Shown: positions 1-8,694 of the stretch, in pieces
Layout: the number at the start of each line of letters is the position of its first letter
Numbering within the stretch: position 1 is the stretch's first letter
Origin: an uncultured Microscilla sp.
Lineage (GTDB): Bacteria > Bacteroidota > Bacteroidia > Cytophagales > Microscillaceae
Direction: 5' to 3'
Assembly (NCBI RefSeq): GCF_947493425.1
Contig: NZ_CANLRP010000012.1
Span: forward strand, 26,570-90,569
DNA: 64,000 nt
Notes under the pieces: generated by a model
What the model was told of the DNA's origin: nothing
The model's database searches: none
Seen by the model: only the letters and a program-made list of their open reading frames with translations
Position numbers and translations under genes: made by a program

Positions 1-771
1 CTAAGTATGCTTCCTGCCGAGGTAAAAGCAGACCATATCAAAAAGTTTTTGTCATACCTTGCCAAGTTGGGCATTGCAGCTAGTTCGCAAGCGAGAATAC
101 TATCAGGAATCAAAGCCTTTTACAAATACCTGATGCTTGAAGAAACGATAGAGCGTGACCCTAGTGTAAATGTACATACCCCCCGAATTGACCGAAAAAT
201 ACCCGACGTATTGAGCCTGCAAGAAATAGAAGATTTATTAGCAGTAATAGATTTGTCTACGCCAGAAGGTGCCCGCAATCGGGCAATGATTGAGGTGTTG
301 TATAGTTCGGGCTTGAGGGTAACAGAGTTGATAGAACTTAAAATTAGTAACCTGTACTTGGATATAGGTTTTTTGAGAATTATAGGTAAAGCCAACAAAG
401 AGCGTTTTGTTCCTATTGGTCGGGAAGCAGCCCGTTACTTGACCAGCTACATAGAAAATGTACGCAGCAATGTACCTGTAAAACCCAACAACGAAGATTT
501 TGTGTTTTTAAATCGCCGAGGTACCAAAATATCCAGAGTAATGGTATTTATGATCATCAAAGATATAGCGCTCCTTGCCGGCATCAAAAAAAACATCAGC
601 CCACATACCTTCCGTCACTCTTTTGCTACCCACCTTATACTAGGCGGAGCCAACATCAAAGCTGTACAAGAAATGTTGGGGCACGAAAATATTACCACTA
701 CCGAAATATACAAGCGTTTAGACCAGGACATTTTGCGTCAGACCTTGCTCGAATTTCATCCCAGAAGCTAA
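1..771 (+). CDS. xerD: Tyrosine recombinase XerC/XerD family, 5' end cut by window
   Basis: Site-specific recombinase of the XerC/XerD family, which resolves chromosome dimers at dif. The reading frame is open to base 1; counting from the first in-window Met (base 7) 254 residues remain against about 300 for the family, so roughly 40-45 N-terminal residues lie outside. The full catalytic set is visible in that numbering: R104 (SSGLRVTEL), K128 (GKANKERFVPI), H200 and R203 (SPHTFRHSFATHL), H226 (LGHENITTTEIY) and the nucleophile Y235. The N-terminal SAM-like core-binding segment is partly present (residues 8-42). No phage or integron context is visible, so a housekeeping Xer role is more likely than a mobile integrase. 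XerC and XerD cannot be told apart from this piece alone; XerD is my preference. Confidence 0.9.
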   Translation, partial: LSMLPAEVKADHIKKFLSYLAKLGIAASSQARILSGIKAFYKYLMLEETIERDPSVNVHTPRIDRKIPDVLSLQEIEDLLAVIDLSTPEGARNRAMIEVLYSSGLRVTELIELKISNLYLDIGFLRIIGKANKERFVPIGREAARYLTSYIENVRSNVPVKPNNEDFVFLNRRGTKISRVMVFMIIKDIALLAGIKKNISPHTFRHSFATHLILGGANIKAVQEMLGHENITTTEIYKRLDQDILRQTLLEFHPRS

Positions 772-877
772 AAACTATTACTTTCTCTAAAATATCATTT
801 GTTTTTAGAACTATTTTACCATCCAAAACGGTTACAATCATTTGAGTAGATTTACTTATACACTAATAACAAATGGT

Positions 878-1792
878 ATGTCAAACACTACACTAAAACC
901 AAAAGATGAAGCCCCCCTGCTTTTGGGGCGGCAGAAAATGCTGGCTTGGTCAATTCTTATTTTGCTTGCCATAGTATGGGGCAGTTCTTTTATCTTGATG
1001 AAAAAAGGCTTGTTGGTCTATCCACCCCTACAGGTAGCGGCGTTGAGGGTAGGTTTTGCCTTTATTTTTTTGGTAGGTTTAGCAGTGGTTCGTTTCCGAA
1101 AAGTGCCCAAAAATAAATGGAAAGCTTTGTTTGTATCAGGGTTGGTAGGTGTTTTTATTCCTGCCTTTTTGTTTCCATTGGCACAAACCCACGTAGACAG
1201 TGCCATTACTGGAGTGTTAAATGCGCTCACTCCTATGTCAGCCCTGGTTTTGGGTGTAGTTATTTTTCGCCAAAAAACTGTCAGAACAAAAGTAGTAGGT
1301 ATTTTGATAGGTTTTGTAGGAATCATCTGCTTGATCTTTACAAATGCCAATGGAGGGGCGAGTTTCAATGCTTATGCTTTGTTTGCCATTGCAGCCACTG
1401 TGTGTTATGGGTTCAACCTCAACTATATCAAGCACTACCTCCATGACATGAAGTCGTTGGATATATCAGTGTTTTCTATCAGCCTGGTAGGACCATTTGC
1501 TTTAGTATATTTATTTGCTTCTGACTTTGCCACCATTTATGCCCACAAAGAGGGAAGTGTTTTGGCTTTGGTATATATTGCTATATTAGGCATAGCAGGT
1601 ACTGCTATAGCGCTGGTTTTATTCAACAGACTGTTGCAAATGACCAACCCTATTTTTGCCAGTTCAGTGACCTATTTGATTCCATTGGTGGCTATTATTT
1701 TGGGGGTATTAGACAAAGAGGAGATACTGCCTAGTCATTACATAGGTATGACAATTACTATTCTGGGGGTGTGGCTTGTCAACCGAAAATAA
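878..1792 (+). CDS. EamA/DMT family transporter
   Basis: Inner-membrane drug/metabolite transporter (EamA family), presumably a small-molecule exporter of unknown substrate. About ten hydrophobic helices are visible in two halves of five, as expected for the duplicated EamA fold; WGSSFILMKKGL in helix 1 and NALTPMSALVLGV in the middle of the first half are family-typical. I start at ATG 878 (304 aa); the frame continues upstream to a TTG at 842, but this adds only a polar stretch. The gene is convergent with the outer-membrane protein gene, with two bases between the stops, leaving no room for a separate terminator. Family assignment is firm, substrate unknown. Confidence 0.88.
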   Translation: MSNTTLKPKDEAPLLLGRQKMLAWSILILLAIVWGSSFILMKKGLLVYPPLQVAALRVGFAFIFLVGLAVVRFRKVPKNKWKALFVSGLVGVFIPAFLFPLAQTHVDSAITGVLNALTPMSALVLGVVIFRQKTVRTKVVGILIGFVGIICLIFTNANGGASFNAYALFAIAATVCYGFNLNYIKHYLHDMKSLDISVFSISLVGPFALVYLFASDFATIYAHKEGSVLALVYIAILGIAGTAIALVLFNRLLQMTNPIFASSVTYLIPLVAIILGVLDKEEILPSHYIGMTITILGVWLVNRK

Positions 1793-1794
1793 AG

Positions 1795-2976
1795 TTAAAA
1801 TGCCTCAGTAACCGTCATATACACTGCCTGGCTGTCACGTCCTCGTCCATAATCTATACGAAAATTCATGTTTTCTTGCTTGTTGACCATAAACCTAAGC
1901 CCTATACCATAAGAATACTTGGCTTTGCTCCATGAGAAATCACTGGTTTGATCAAAAACATCGCCTATGCCAGCAAAGCCCACCATACCTAAACGCCAGA
2001 ATAAATGACGGCGGTATTCTATTTGGGTGCCTACAAAGTTTTTATCCCGAAAACGGTTCATGGCATAACTTCTCAGAATTTTTTCGCCTCCGGCAAAAGC
2101 CATAAAAAGAAACGAGGGATCACCTGAGTTAAGATTAGCTACAGTATTGGTAGCCAATACTTGTTTGTTGCCAAGGTCAAAATACTTATTAAAAGTAAAA
2201 TTAACATTAGAATAGTTGAAAGTACTGCCAAGTTTGGAGTTGTAGTTGTATTTTGAGAATTCCAACAAAAAACCTTTAGTAGCATTGACTACATTGTCGC
2301 GTTTGTCGATGGTAAAAATGAGCCCAAGCCCTGAGTTAAGTCCTCCAGAAATACCTGGTACATTGTCTAATACCTCAGACGTTGAGTTTTCAAAATTGAT
2401 ATTGTAAGTATTGGCATAGCGGTATTCTAAACCAAGAAAAACGTTGGGTGCAAGCTTTTTTGCCAGAGATGTGTTAAAAATAAGCGTGTTGTGTACATAC
2501 GATAACTCATTGTATTGTTTGGTGTTATTGCCTACCCCATAAAACAAATCAGGGTATACTTTAAACCTGAAAAAACCTTTGGATATATATGATTCATTGG
2601 GTAAAAATATATTCCACCCAGCTTGAATGTCTACCTGGTTGTTGAGTGTGTACTCAAAAATAGCCTGGGCATACGATAAACGTGTTTCTTTATTTGTGTT
2701 GTTTTTTGTACCTAGGCGAAAATAATAAATACCCAGTCCTCCAAAAATCAATTCTGTATCTGGTTTATAAAAAATGAAAGGAGAAGCTAAAAAGCCATTT
2801 TTCTTTTTTTCTTTTTTCTTGAGAGGTTTATAGGGGGGGACTAAAGCCTGCGTGTATACGCGCCCAACCCTTGATGAAGAGTCAGCAGGGGTAGACAGTG
2901 TATCTTGGGCAAGACCTACTTGTATAGTAAGTAAGATTGCAGTAATTGTATGAAGCGTTTTTCTGATAATACCCAT
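1795..2976 (-). CDS. Outer-membrane beta-barrel protein, BamA/TamA surface-antigen (D15) type
   Basis: A 393-residue exported protein. A signal peptide (MGIIRKTLHTITAILLTIQVG, cleaved near LAQ) is followed by a Pro/Lys-rich linker and then alternating aromatic/polar strands to the C terminus, as in a 16-strand D15-type barrel: GGLGIYYFRLG, FLGLEYRYANTY, GLGLIFTIDKRDNV, GYGIGLRFMVNKQ, and a final strand ending in F (MTVTEAF). The DKRDN motif is common in bacterial surface antigen barrels. No POTRA domains fit in the short N-terminal region, so it is a barrel-only relative and probably not the essential BamA. It is monocistronic as far as visible. Function unknown; the barrel assignment is by pattern. 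Confidence 0.75.
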   Translation of the reverse strand: MGIIRKTLHTITAILLTIQVGLAQDTLSTPADSSSRVGRVYTQALVPPYKPLKKKEKKKNGFLASPFIFYKPDTELIFGGLGIYYFRLGTKNNTNKETRLSYAQAIFEYTLNNQVDIQAGWNIFLPNESYISKGFFRFKVYPDLFYGVGNNTKQYNELSYVHNTLIFNTSLAKKLAPNVFLGLEYRYANTYNINFENSTSEVLDNVPGISGGLNSGLGLIFTIDKRDNVVNATKGFLLEFSKYNYNSKLGSTFNYSNVNFTFNKYFDLGNKQVLATNTVANLNSGDPSFLFMAFAGGEKILRSYAMNRFRDKNFVGTQIEYRRHLFWRLGMVGFAGIGDVFDQTSDFSWSKAKYSYGIGLRFMVNKQENMNFRIDYGRGRDSQAVYMTVTEAF

Positions 2977-3152
2977 AGGGCAGTTAAATTCTAAGGATTA
3001 TACCATCTCATCAATATTAAAAATACCAAGCGTTTTGTGGCTATATGCTTACTATCTTGACCAGTATAATGGCATAAGAATATGTATTGTATATATTAAC
3101 CTACGATACTAACGTAAATTAAGGGGCAAAATTAGCAGAAAAGTTAACGCTT

Positions 3153-3845
3153 TTATGCTTTTTCCTTTGCTTTTGTTACTGACGACAAGAAAGAAAGTAA
3201 AACATACATTAATAAAATAAACGGAATCGCTAAAAACTTAAATAGTACAAAAAGTAATACTGACAAAAACATAAATGTATACCGGATTTTATTATCAGTC
3301 CAGCCAAAGTTTTTGAACTTAAGCGAAAACAGTGGTAACTCTGCTACCAACAAAAAAGACAAGGAAATTGTTATAGCAAACAAAGTAACAGGTTGTTCAA
3401 TAAAGGTTTTGTAAGCTGGTTGTTGGTGAATGATGAGTGGCAAAGAACCTACAAATAAAGCAGCCGAAGGCGTAGGAAGACCTATAAATGAATCGGTTTG
3501 GCGGGTATCTATATTGAATTTGGCCAACCGCAATGCCGAAAAAACAGTCAATAAAAACCCCCCATAAGCGGCCCATTTTGGCTCATTTTGGGCAAGCAAT
3601 TGAAACAACACCATTCCTGGCAATACGCCAAAAGTGACCATGTCAGCGAGCGAATCAAGTTGTTTGCCTATGTCAGAATATGCCCGTAGCAAGCGTGCCG
3701 CCAATCCATCGGCAAAGTCAAATACCATTCCTGCCAATATAAAGTAGACTGCCTCGGTGAGCTTGCCCTGACTGGCAGCTACTATACCTACACAACCACA
3801 AAGCACGTTGCCACAGGTAATCATATTAGGAATATGTTGTTTCAT
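3153..3845 (-). CDS. pssA: CDP-diacylglycerol-serine O-phosphatidyltransferase
   Basis: Makes phosphatidylserine from CDP-diacylglycerol and L-serine, the first step to phosphatidylethanolamine. The CDP-alcohol phosphatidyltransferase signature D-G-x2-A-R-x8-G-x3-D-x3-D is complete: D46, G47, A50, R51, G60, D64, D68. The 230 residues contain the expected six or so membrane helices, with ITCGNVLCGCVGI at the first helix and a hydrophobic C-terminal third. It is the last gene of an apparent operon with the DUF3592-like gene (six bases upstream) and the MBL hydrolase. Type II PssA of Bacteroidota is this size. No psd gene is in view. Confidence 0.93.
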   Translation of the reverse strand: MKQHIPNMITCGNVLCGCVGIVAASQGKLTEAVYFILAGMVFDFADGLAARLLRAYSDIGKQLDSLADMVTFGVLPGMVLFQLLAQNEPKWAAYGGFLLTVFSALRLAKFNIDTRQTDSFIGLPTPSAALFVGSLPLIIHQQPAYKTFIEQPVTLFAITISLSFLLVAELPLFSLKFKNFGWTDNKIRYTFMFLSVLLFVLFKFLAIPFILLMYVLLSFLSSVTKAKEKA

Positions 3846-3851
3846 AGCTTA

Positions 3852-4304
3852 TCAAGTATTTCTTTTTTCTTCTGGTTGAGCGTGATTTTTAGGCACCAGT
3901 ACCCAGCGCAAAAACAATATAAATAGCAATGGTGCAGACCCAAAACCGCCAATTACCAGAGGTTGAAACCACAGTTGCCAAAAGTCGTTGACTTTGACGA
4001 TCTGGGGTTTTTGGGGTAAGTACAATAGGTTGAGTGAGCCTCCCTTTGGAATGAGGGTGGTATCGGTTTTGCCCAAAGCAGCAGTATGTATGATGGTATC
4101 TTTCTTTGCTGTTATATATTGTATTACAGGACGGTATACCTTGCGTTGTTTTTTGTAGGCAATAATTCTCCCTTGTGTTTTGACTGCTTTATTTACAAAT
4201 TGCTTTTGTGTGAAATAAAAAAATGCAGCCGCTGACCACGAAAAGACGGCAAATATGGCTAATATGACTATTGTCCAAAAAAAAGGAGGTCGTTTCTTTT
4301 TCAT
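3852..4304 (-). CDS. DUF3592-like small membrane protein
   Basis: 150 residues with a basic N terminus, a first hydrophobic helix (FFWTIVILAIFAVFSWSAAA), an extracytoplasmic beta-rich segment of about 80 residues (TQGRIIAYKKQRKVYRPVIQY), a second helix near residues 115-135 and a polar tail. The helix - beta domain - helix arrangement with V-x-G-x-I-x-x-Y, and the NLLYLPQKPQIVKVND segment, match DUF3592 proteins, whose role is unknown. It lies between the MBL hydrolase gene (15 bases) and pssA (6 bases) on the same strand, so it is probably co-transcribed. A link to phospholipid synthesis would be guesswork. Confidence 0.7.
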   Translation of the reverse strand: MKKKRPPFFWTIVILAIFAVFSWSAAAFFYFTQKQFVNKAVKTQGRIIAYKKQRKVYRPVIQYITAKKDTIIHTAALGKTDTTLIPKGGSLNLLYLPQKPQIVKVNDFWQLWFQPLVIGGFGSAPLLFILFLRWVLVPKNHAQPEEKRNT

Positions 4305-4319
4305 TTTCTAAATGACAGG

Positions 4320-4973
4320 TTAGCCAATGTTTTGAAGATTTACAAAAGGGTTAAATTGTTTTTCATACCCTATGGTTGTTTCAGGACCATGCCCGGTATA
4401 TACTGTTACATCATCATCTAATGCATACATTTTAGTGCGAATACTATTGACTAGATCTTCGTGACTGCAACCAGGGAAATCGGTGCGCCCAACGCTGCCT
4501 TTAAATAACACATCACCATTGATCACAAATTTTTGATCACGATTCAAAAAAGCAATATGTCCGGGAGCATGTCCAGGTACAAATAAAATTTCCAGGCTGG
4601 AGTTACCAAATGCAATGGTGTCTTCTTCGCTCACAAAAACATCTGGAGTAGACTCAATAAATGGCTTGATTTGATAAATCTCAGAAGCTGTTTTTGCTGC
4701 TTGTAAAGTAGGTACATCTAACCGATGCATGTGTAACTTTACATTGTATTTATCTTTGATAAACTGATTGCCAAATACGTGGTCTATATGGCAGTGGGTG
4801 TTCAATAATTTGACTACTTTCAGTTCATTTTGTTCAATAAAATCAGTCAATACTTTGTGTTCGCTCGACGAGTTGCAACCAGGGTCTATGATTACAGCCT
4901 CTTTGGTTTTGTCATATAGTACAAAAGTGTTTTCCTGAAAAGGATTGAAAGTGAATTTTTGAATCTGAATCAT
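4320..4973 (-). CDS. MBL-fold metallo-hydrolase, glyoxalase II-like
   Basis: Cytosolic metallo-beta-lactamase-fold hydrolase of the YcbL/glyoxalase II-like branch. The dinuclear metal motif H60-x-H62-x-D64-H65 (THCHIDHVFG) is intact, followed by the later ligands in PGHAPGHIAFL, NGDVLFKGSVGRTDFPG and the terminal TGHGPETTIGYEK. At 217 residues it lacks the C-terminal helical substrate domain of true GloB, so thioester substrates other than S-lactoylglutathione are possible. It is the first gene of the three-gene minus-strand set ending in pssA. Confidence 0.88.
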   Translation of the reverse strand: MIQIQKFTFNPFQENTFVLYDKTKEAVIIDPGCNSSSEHKVLTDFIEQNELKVVKLLNTHCHIDHVFGNQFIKDKYNVKLHMHRLDVPTLQAAKTASEIYQIKPFIESTPDVFVSEEDTIAFGNSSLEILFVPGHAPGHIAFLNRDQKFVINGDVLFKGSVGRTDFPGCSHEDLVNSIRTKMYALDDDVTVYTGHGPETTIGYEKQFNPFVNLQNIG

Positions 4974-5303
4974 AAGTCTTAATGTTTTTTACAAATATGA
5001 GCGCAAGTTAATATAAATTTGGAGAAGTTAATGTGCATAGCCCGATCCTGTATTGATTGCTAGTATTGGCGTAATATAACGATTGAATTGTTTGGTAGGA
5101 ATGGATTTTGGGTAAACTCATCAAGGGTTTATAGTTCGATAGCTTGTTAGAAATACCTTTTAACCCCCGTAAAAACCCCTAATTTTGAGGGCTACCTGAA
5201 GAATATATAAATAAATAATTTAATTTGGCTAACGTAAGTGCTTCAATGAACGAACAGGTGCTTACTCTTCATATTTATAAATTCAATTACTATATATCTT
5301 TCA
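4974..5303. other. Intergenic region between divergent genes
   Basis: 330 bases between the divergently transcribed MBL hydrolase and ATP-grasp genes; promoters for both must lie here. It is A+T-rich with no coding signal. A short imperfect inverted repeat with GTAAG and CTTAC arms lies near 5233-5266. I see no convincing operator or RNA gene. Confidence 0.5.
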
Positions 5304-6383
5304 ATGAAAATACAAATCATCAACAGCAAAGGGCACTGGTTTAATGGCTGGTTTTTGAACGCGAATTCTTTACAAACAGCCGTAGATACTTTGAGTAAAG
5401 CAGGTATTAGAATTGCAGTAGAAGAGGTAGAAAATGTAACTCAATTAGAACAGGTATTGAAAAATATTCCTCCCGATACTTTAGTTTGGGGTAATGCTTA
5501 CTATGTAAATGCATCAGAAGGGCAAGTAGTGTGGCTCAATGACTATTTACAAGCAAGAGGTTTACCTTTTCTGGGAGCTGGTGCTACTACTTTAAAGCAG
5601 GTATTGAAAAAGGATGTGTGTCAGACTATTTTAGCAAAAGAAGGGTTGCCTGTACCCCCCTACTTGGTCATTGCCCAAGAGAAAAAGTCCTTTGTAGAAC
5701 AGGTGATTCGAGATGTTGACATTGATTTTCCATGGGTACTCAAACCTACCTCCGAATCAGGTAGTGTAGGGGTGACAATGGCATACAATTTAGATGAAGC
5801 GGCGCAAAAAGCAAGACAAATTTTGCAAGACTACCCCCTTAGCAAGGTAATAGTGGAAGCATTTTTACCTGGTAAGGAAATTACGTGTGGTTTTTTGCAG
5901 TTAGCAGATGAAATGCTACTCCTGCCTACTTACTATGAGTTAGCACTTATCTTAGACCGCGACACACGTTTACAAGCGTGGGATAGTGGAGGTAAAGAGC
6001 AATTGATTTTAACGGATGACACAATACGGGCACAACTAAAAGGTCAAATGCCCAGACTAGTCGAAGCACTGGATATACAAGATATAAGTCGGGTAGATGG
6101 CCGGATAGATAGCCAAGGAATGATGCGTTATTTTGATATAAATGGTTTGCCTGGTTTATCGTTTCCACGCAGCATTACTGTCAAACAATGCTGTGCTTGT
6201 TTTCCAATGTATGCTCCACAAGAAGTGTACGAAGCATTACTCAATACCATTGTCCATAATGCATTACTGCGTTACAATATGGAGGTTCCATTACATTTAC
6301 AAAAACACAATTTGTTTACATTGAAAAGTAATATAGTTATCAAAAATAAAGTACCTAGCAGAAGCAATATATTGAGTTTTTAG
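5304..6383 (+). CDS. ATP-grasp ligase, D-alanine-D-alanine ligase-like
   Basis: A 359-residue ATP-grasp enzyme of the D-Ala-D-Ala ligase-like group. Visible elements are the ATP-grasp lysine region FPWVLKPTSESGSVGV (about residues 147-162), the second lysine/glutamate stretch SKVIVEAFLPGKEITCGF, and the metal-binding end R-V-D-G-R-x-D-x-Q-G with Y-F-D-I-N-G-L-P-G-L. Typical Ddl has E-x-N in the last motif; here it is D-I-N, and the pre-grasp domain is short and divergent. It stands alone, away from mur genes, and carries a tail of about 50 residues after the core. A role in a specialised peptide or amino-acid ligation is more likely than the essential Ddl reaction. Confidence 0.75.
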   Translation: MKIQIINSKGHWFNGWFLNANSLQTAVDTLSKAGIRIAVEEVENVTQLEQVLKNIPPDTLVWGNAYYVNASEGQVVWLNDYLQARGLPFLGAGATTLKQVLKKDVCQTILAKEGLPVPPYLVIAQEKKSFVEQVIRDVDIDFPWVLKPTSESGSVGVTMAYNLDEAAQKARQILQDYPLSKVIVEAFLPGKEITCGFLQLADEMLLLPTYYELALILDRDTRLQAWDSGGKEQLILTDDTIRAQLKGQMPRLVEALDIQDISRVDGRIDSQGMMRYFDINGLPGLSFPRSITVKQCCACFPMYAPQEVYEALLNTIVHNALLRYNMEVPLHLQKHNLFTLKSNIVIKNKVPSRSNILSF

Positions 6384-6402
6384 CTTTGTATTTACTTTAT
6401 TA

Positions 6403-6595
6403 GGAATGGTGTAAAAATAAATTTCTATAGTAACGCTAAAATATTTTGTTGCTAGACGCGGCACGGCAATATCCAATGGATATTGAGCGAGCTTGAGGGA
6501 TGGTCGGCTAATAGCAGCGCTATTCGGCTATTTTTTAACAAAGTATAGCCTCAAAAGATGAGATTAAGAATGCGTATTTATTTTGGTACCATTCC
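6403..6595. mobile_element. Candidate MITE (193 bp) with terminal inverted repeats and TTA flanks
   Basis: The ends GGAATGGT (6403-6410) and ACCATTCC (6588-6595) are exact inverted repeats. The match continues inward with AAAATAAAT against its complement after a 3-base mismatch, about 19 of 24 bases in all. Both ends are directly flanked by TTA (6400-6402 and 6596-6598), as a 3-bp target duplication would be; IS1031-type IS5-family elements are known to duplicate TNA. Inside are two perfect hairpins: AATATCC/GGATATT (6468-6484) and AATAGC/GCTATT (6510-6524). The second is followed by a T-run after CGGCTA and could also terminate the ATP-grasp gene. No coding sequence is present. Confidence 0.55.
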
Positions 6596-6646
6596 TTAGA
6601 GTTTAAGATGAAAAAATGAGAAAACTTCAAGTTAATTAATCGTATC

Positions 6647-7123
6647 ATGTCTCCTGAAATAATTGAAATACCCGAACGAACACTTGTAGGAATACATACA
6701 GAAATGTCGCTAACAGACAACAAAACACGACTACTTTGGCAACAGTTTATGCCACGACGTCACGAAATACAGCATAGGGTAGGGCAAAGTTTTTATTCTA
6801 TGCAAGTATATGCACCAGGGTTTTCTATGCAAAACTTTACTCCACACACTGTGTTTACCAAATGGGCAGCGATAGAAGTAAGTAACTTTGAAAACATACC
6901 CAAAGGCATGCACGCATTTACTTTGCCTGAAGGCAAATACGCTGTTTTTATTCATAAAGGACCTGCCAGTGCTTTTAAGCCTACTTTTGATTATATTTTT
7001 AGCGAGTGGTTGCCCAAATCTGCGTATATGCTTGATCAACGTCCTCATTTTGAGCTATTGCCCGAAGGCTACATACCCACTGACCCCAACGCAGAAGAAG
7101 AGGTATGGATACCGATAAAATAA
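6647..7123 (+). CDS. GyrI-like / effector-binding domain protein
   Basis: A 158-residue stand-alone GyrI-like (AraC effector-binding, SRPBCC-related) domain. The start IIEIPERTLVGI, followed by W-Q-Q-F-M-P-R-R, and the later G-M-H-A-F-T-L-P-E-G-K-Y-A-V-F-I-H-K-G and F-E-L-L-P-E-G-Y motifs are family-typical; the last Y-A-V-F-x-H-x-G plus the acidic E pocket bind small cationic or amphipathic ligands in relatives. No DNA-binding helix-turn-helix is attached. It is a single gene just downstream of the MITE-like element and convergent with sbtB. Role: small-molecule binding, or possibly hydrolase activity as in some GyrI-like proteins; not decidable here. Confidence 0.82.
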   Translation: MSPEIIEIPERTLVGIHTEMSLTDNKTRLLWQQFMPRRHEIQHRVGQSFYSMQVYAPGFSMQNFTPHTVFTKWAAIEVSNFENIPKGMHAFTLPEGKYAVFIHKGPASAFKPTFDYIFSEWLPKSAYMLDQRPHFELLPEGYIPTDPNAEEEVWIPIK

Positions 7124-7216
7124 CCCATTAGAACATAAAGGAATATTTTGTAAGCCCCAGGTTGGAAAAAAAACTCAGCCTGGGTCAAAAAAAACGATTT
7201 GTATAAATGAATAGGC

Positions 7217-7531
7217 TTATTTTGGGTGTTTGGTAGTGTTGAGCACTTGTACATCAGATACAAAACATGCCCCCGAAAAATAGTGCAGTACCTCATCTAA
7301 ATACTCTAATACTTTAGTGGCTTGTGCTGCTGTACAAACGGTAAAAATGTAGGTGTTCTCAAATACTTTAGCCTTACAATTATGGTCTAGTACCCCATTG
7401 GCACCTTTGCCCGAAATGTTGCCTACCACAGTATACCCTGGCACACCTATTTCTTCTAACTGATAAATGACGTTGTCTAATTTGACCGCTTCGATTAGAA
7501 TTTCTATTTTTTTTCTTTGTTCAAACTTCAT
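7217..7531 (-). CDS. sbtB: PII-like signal protein, SbtB type
   Basis: 104-residue PII-like regulator. The ferredoxin-like start KKIEILIEAVKLDNVIYQLE, the following G-V-P-G-Y-T-V-V-G-N-I-S-G-K-G T-loop region and the final beta strand (YLDEVLHYFSGACFVSDVQVL) match the SbtB group, which binds adenine nucleotides and gates SbtA. The C-terminal CGPxGC redox motif of cyanobacterial SbtB is absent. The gene starts 12 bases after sbtA, almost certainly in one operon, and the pairing is the strongest evidence for the name. Confidence 0.88.
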   Translation of the reverse strand: MKFEQRKKIEILIEAVKLDNVIYQLEEIGVPGYTVVGNISGKGANGVLDHNCKAKVFENTYIFTVCTAAQATKVLEYLDEVLHYFSGACFVSDVQVLNTTKHPK

Positions 7532-7543
7532 CGTATTTGATTT

Positions 7544-8536
7544 TTAAATGATGTGTATTAAATAAAAATATAGTGGGATGCCCACTATCACATTGAATGG
7601 AAACACGATACCCAATGACACTGGGATGGTAAAAGCCGGATTAGATTCTGGGATTGCCAGGCGCATAGCAGCAGGTACAGCTATATAAGATGCACTGGCC
7701 ACCAATATAGTAAACAGAAGGGCGTCGCCTTCGCTAAGAAATAGCAGATGGTTGGACACAAAAACAGCTATTGTAGCATTGAACACTGGCAGTAGTATGC
7801 TGAACCCAATGAGAAAGCCTGCCGAACCTTTGAGTGATTTTAGGCGACTGGCAGCTACAATGCCATTGTCAAGTAAGTAAAAAGTCAGGATGCCTTTAAA
7901 AATTGCATCGAAAGGTTTAAAAGCTTTCCAGCCTGCATCTCCGGTAATAATGCCAATGATAAGTGCGCCTACCAATAATAGCACTGAACCATTGAAAAAA
8001 GCATCATTCAATATTTTACCCCATTTTGGACGTTGGTATACGCCCTTGTTGTTGCCGTTGAGAGTAGCTTCTTTGCTTTTGAATACTTGAAACAGAATGA
8101 CACCAATAATAATGGCAGGTGATTCCATCAACGCCATGCCTGCAACCATATAACCTCCATACGAAATTTTTGCTGACTCTAAAAAAGCAATCCCTGTAAT
8201 AAAAGTAACGGCACTGATAGAACCAAAAGTAGCCGCAATAGCAGCAGCGTTGGCAGTATCAAACTTGCGTTTGAGAATAAAAAAAGCATACAAGGGCACA
8301 ATAGAAGCCATCAAAAAGCAGGTACCTAAAATTCCGACTATATTCCACGAAAAACCATTGTGGTGGAGTTCATATCCTCCGTGAAACCCTATGTCGAGTA
8401 ATAAATAAAGAGAGAAAAACTTAGAAAGCGCTTTAGGTATTTCAAGGTCAGATTTTACCCAAACTGCTACCATTCCTAAAAAAAAGAAAAGCACAGGTGG
8501 CGATAATATATTGGCAATGGCTAAATGAATGTCCAT
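7544..8536 (-). CDS. sbtA: Sodium-dependent bicarbonate transporter, SbtA family
   Basis: 330-residue inner-membrane permease of the SbtA (DUF897) family with about ten hydrophobic helices in two inverted halves. Family-typical pieces are NILSPPVLFFFLGMVA at the N terminus, LLLDIGFHGGYEL, the crossover helices (AATFGSISAVTFITG and VASASYIAVPAAMR), and the conserved ending ESNPAFTIPVSLGI(V)FPFNV. SbtA imports HCO3- driven by Na+ in cyanobacteria. In a heterotrophic marine Bacteroidota it would feed anaplerotic carboxylation or pH control (inference). The downstream sbtB is its expected gate. The leader contains a GTACAG/CTGTAC inverted repeat at 8620-8639. Confidence 0.9.
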   Translation of the reverse strand: MDIHLAIANILSPPVLFFFLGMVAVWVKSDLEIPKALSKFFSLYLLLDIGFHGGYELHHNGFSWNIVGILGTCFLMASIVPLYAFFILKRKFDTANAAAIAATFGSISAVTFITGIAFLESAKISYGGYMVAGMALMESPAIIIGVILFQVFKSKEATLNGNNKGVYQRPKWGKILNDAFFNGSVLLLVGALIIGIITGDAGWKAFKPFDAIFKGILTFYLLDNGIVAASRLKSLKGSAGFLIGFSILLPVFNATIAVFVSNHLLFLSEGDALLFTILVASASYIAVPAAMRLAIPESNPAFTIPVSLGIVFPFNVIVGIPLYFYLIHII

Positions 8537-8652
8537 GATTTTTTTCAGTTTAAGTGTGAAAGTTTATCAGTAGGCTGGTTGGGGTAATGTTTGCCTGAAT
8601 CCAGCAAGATAAGGTGGTGGTACAGACAAGCGCCTGTACAAAAAGATAGATA

Positions 8653-8675
8653 AATGCTCAATTGATAGGAGCATT
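8653..8675 (-). terminator. Probable terminator after the 8695-9048 gene
   Basis: AATGCTC (8653-8659) and GAGCATT (8669-8675) form a 7-bp stem with a 9-base loop, 20 bases beyond the stop at 8695. Read on the minus strand it is followed by TATCTATCTTTTTG, a weak U-rich tail. Confidence 0.5.
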
Positions 8676-8694
8676 CGTGAGGAGCAATAATTAG

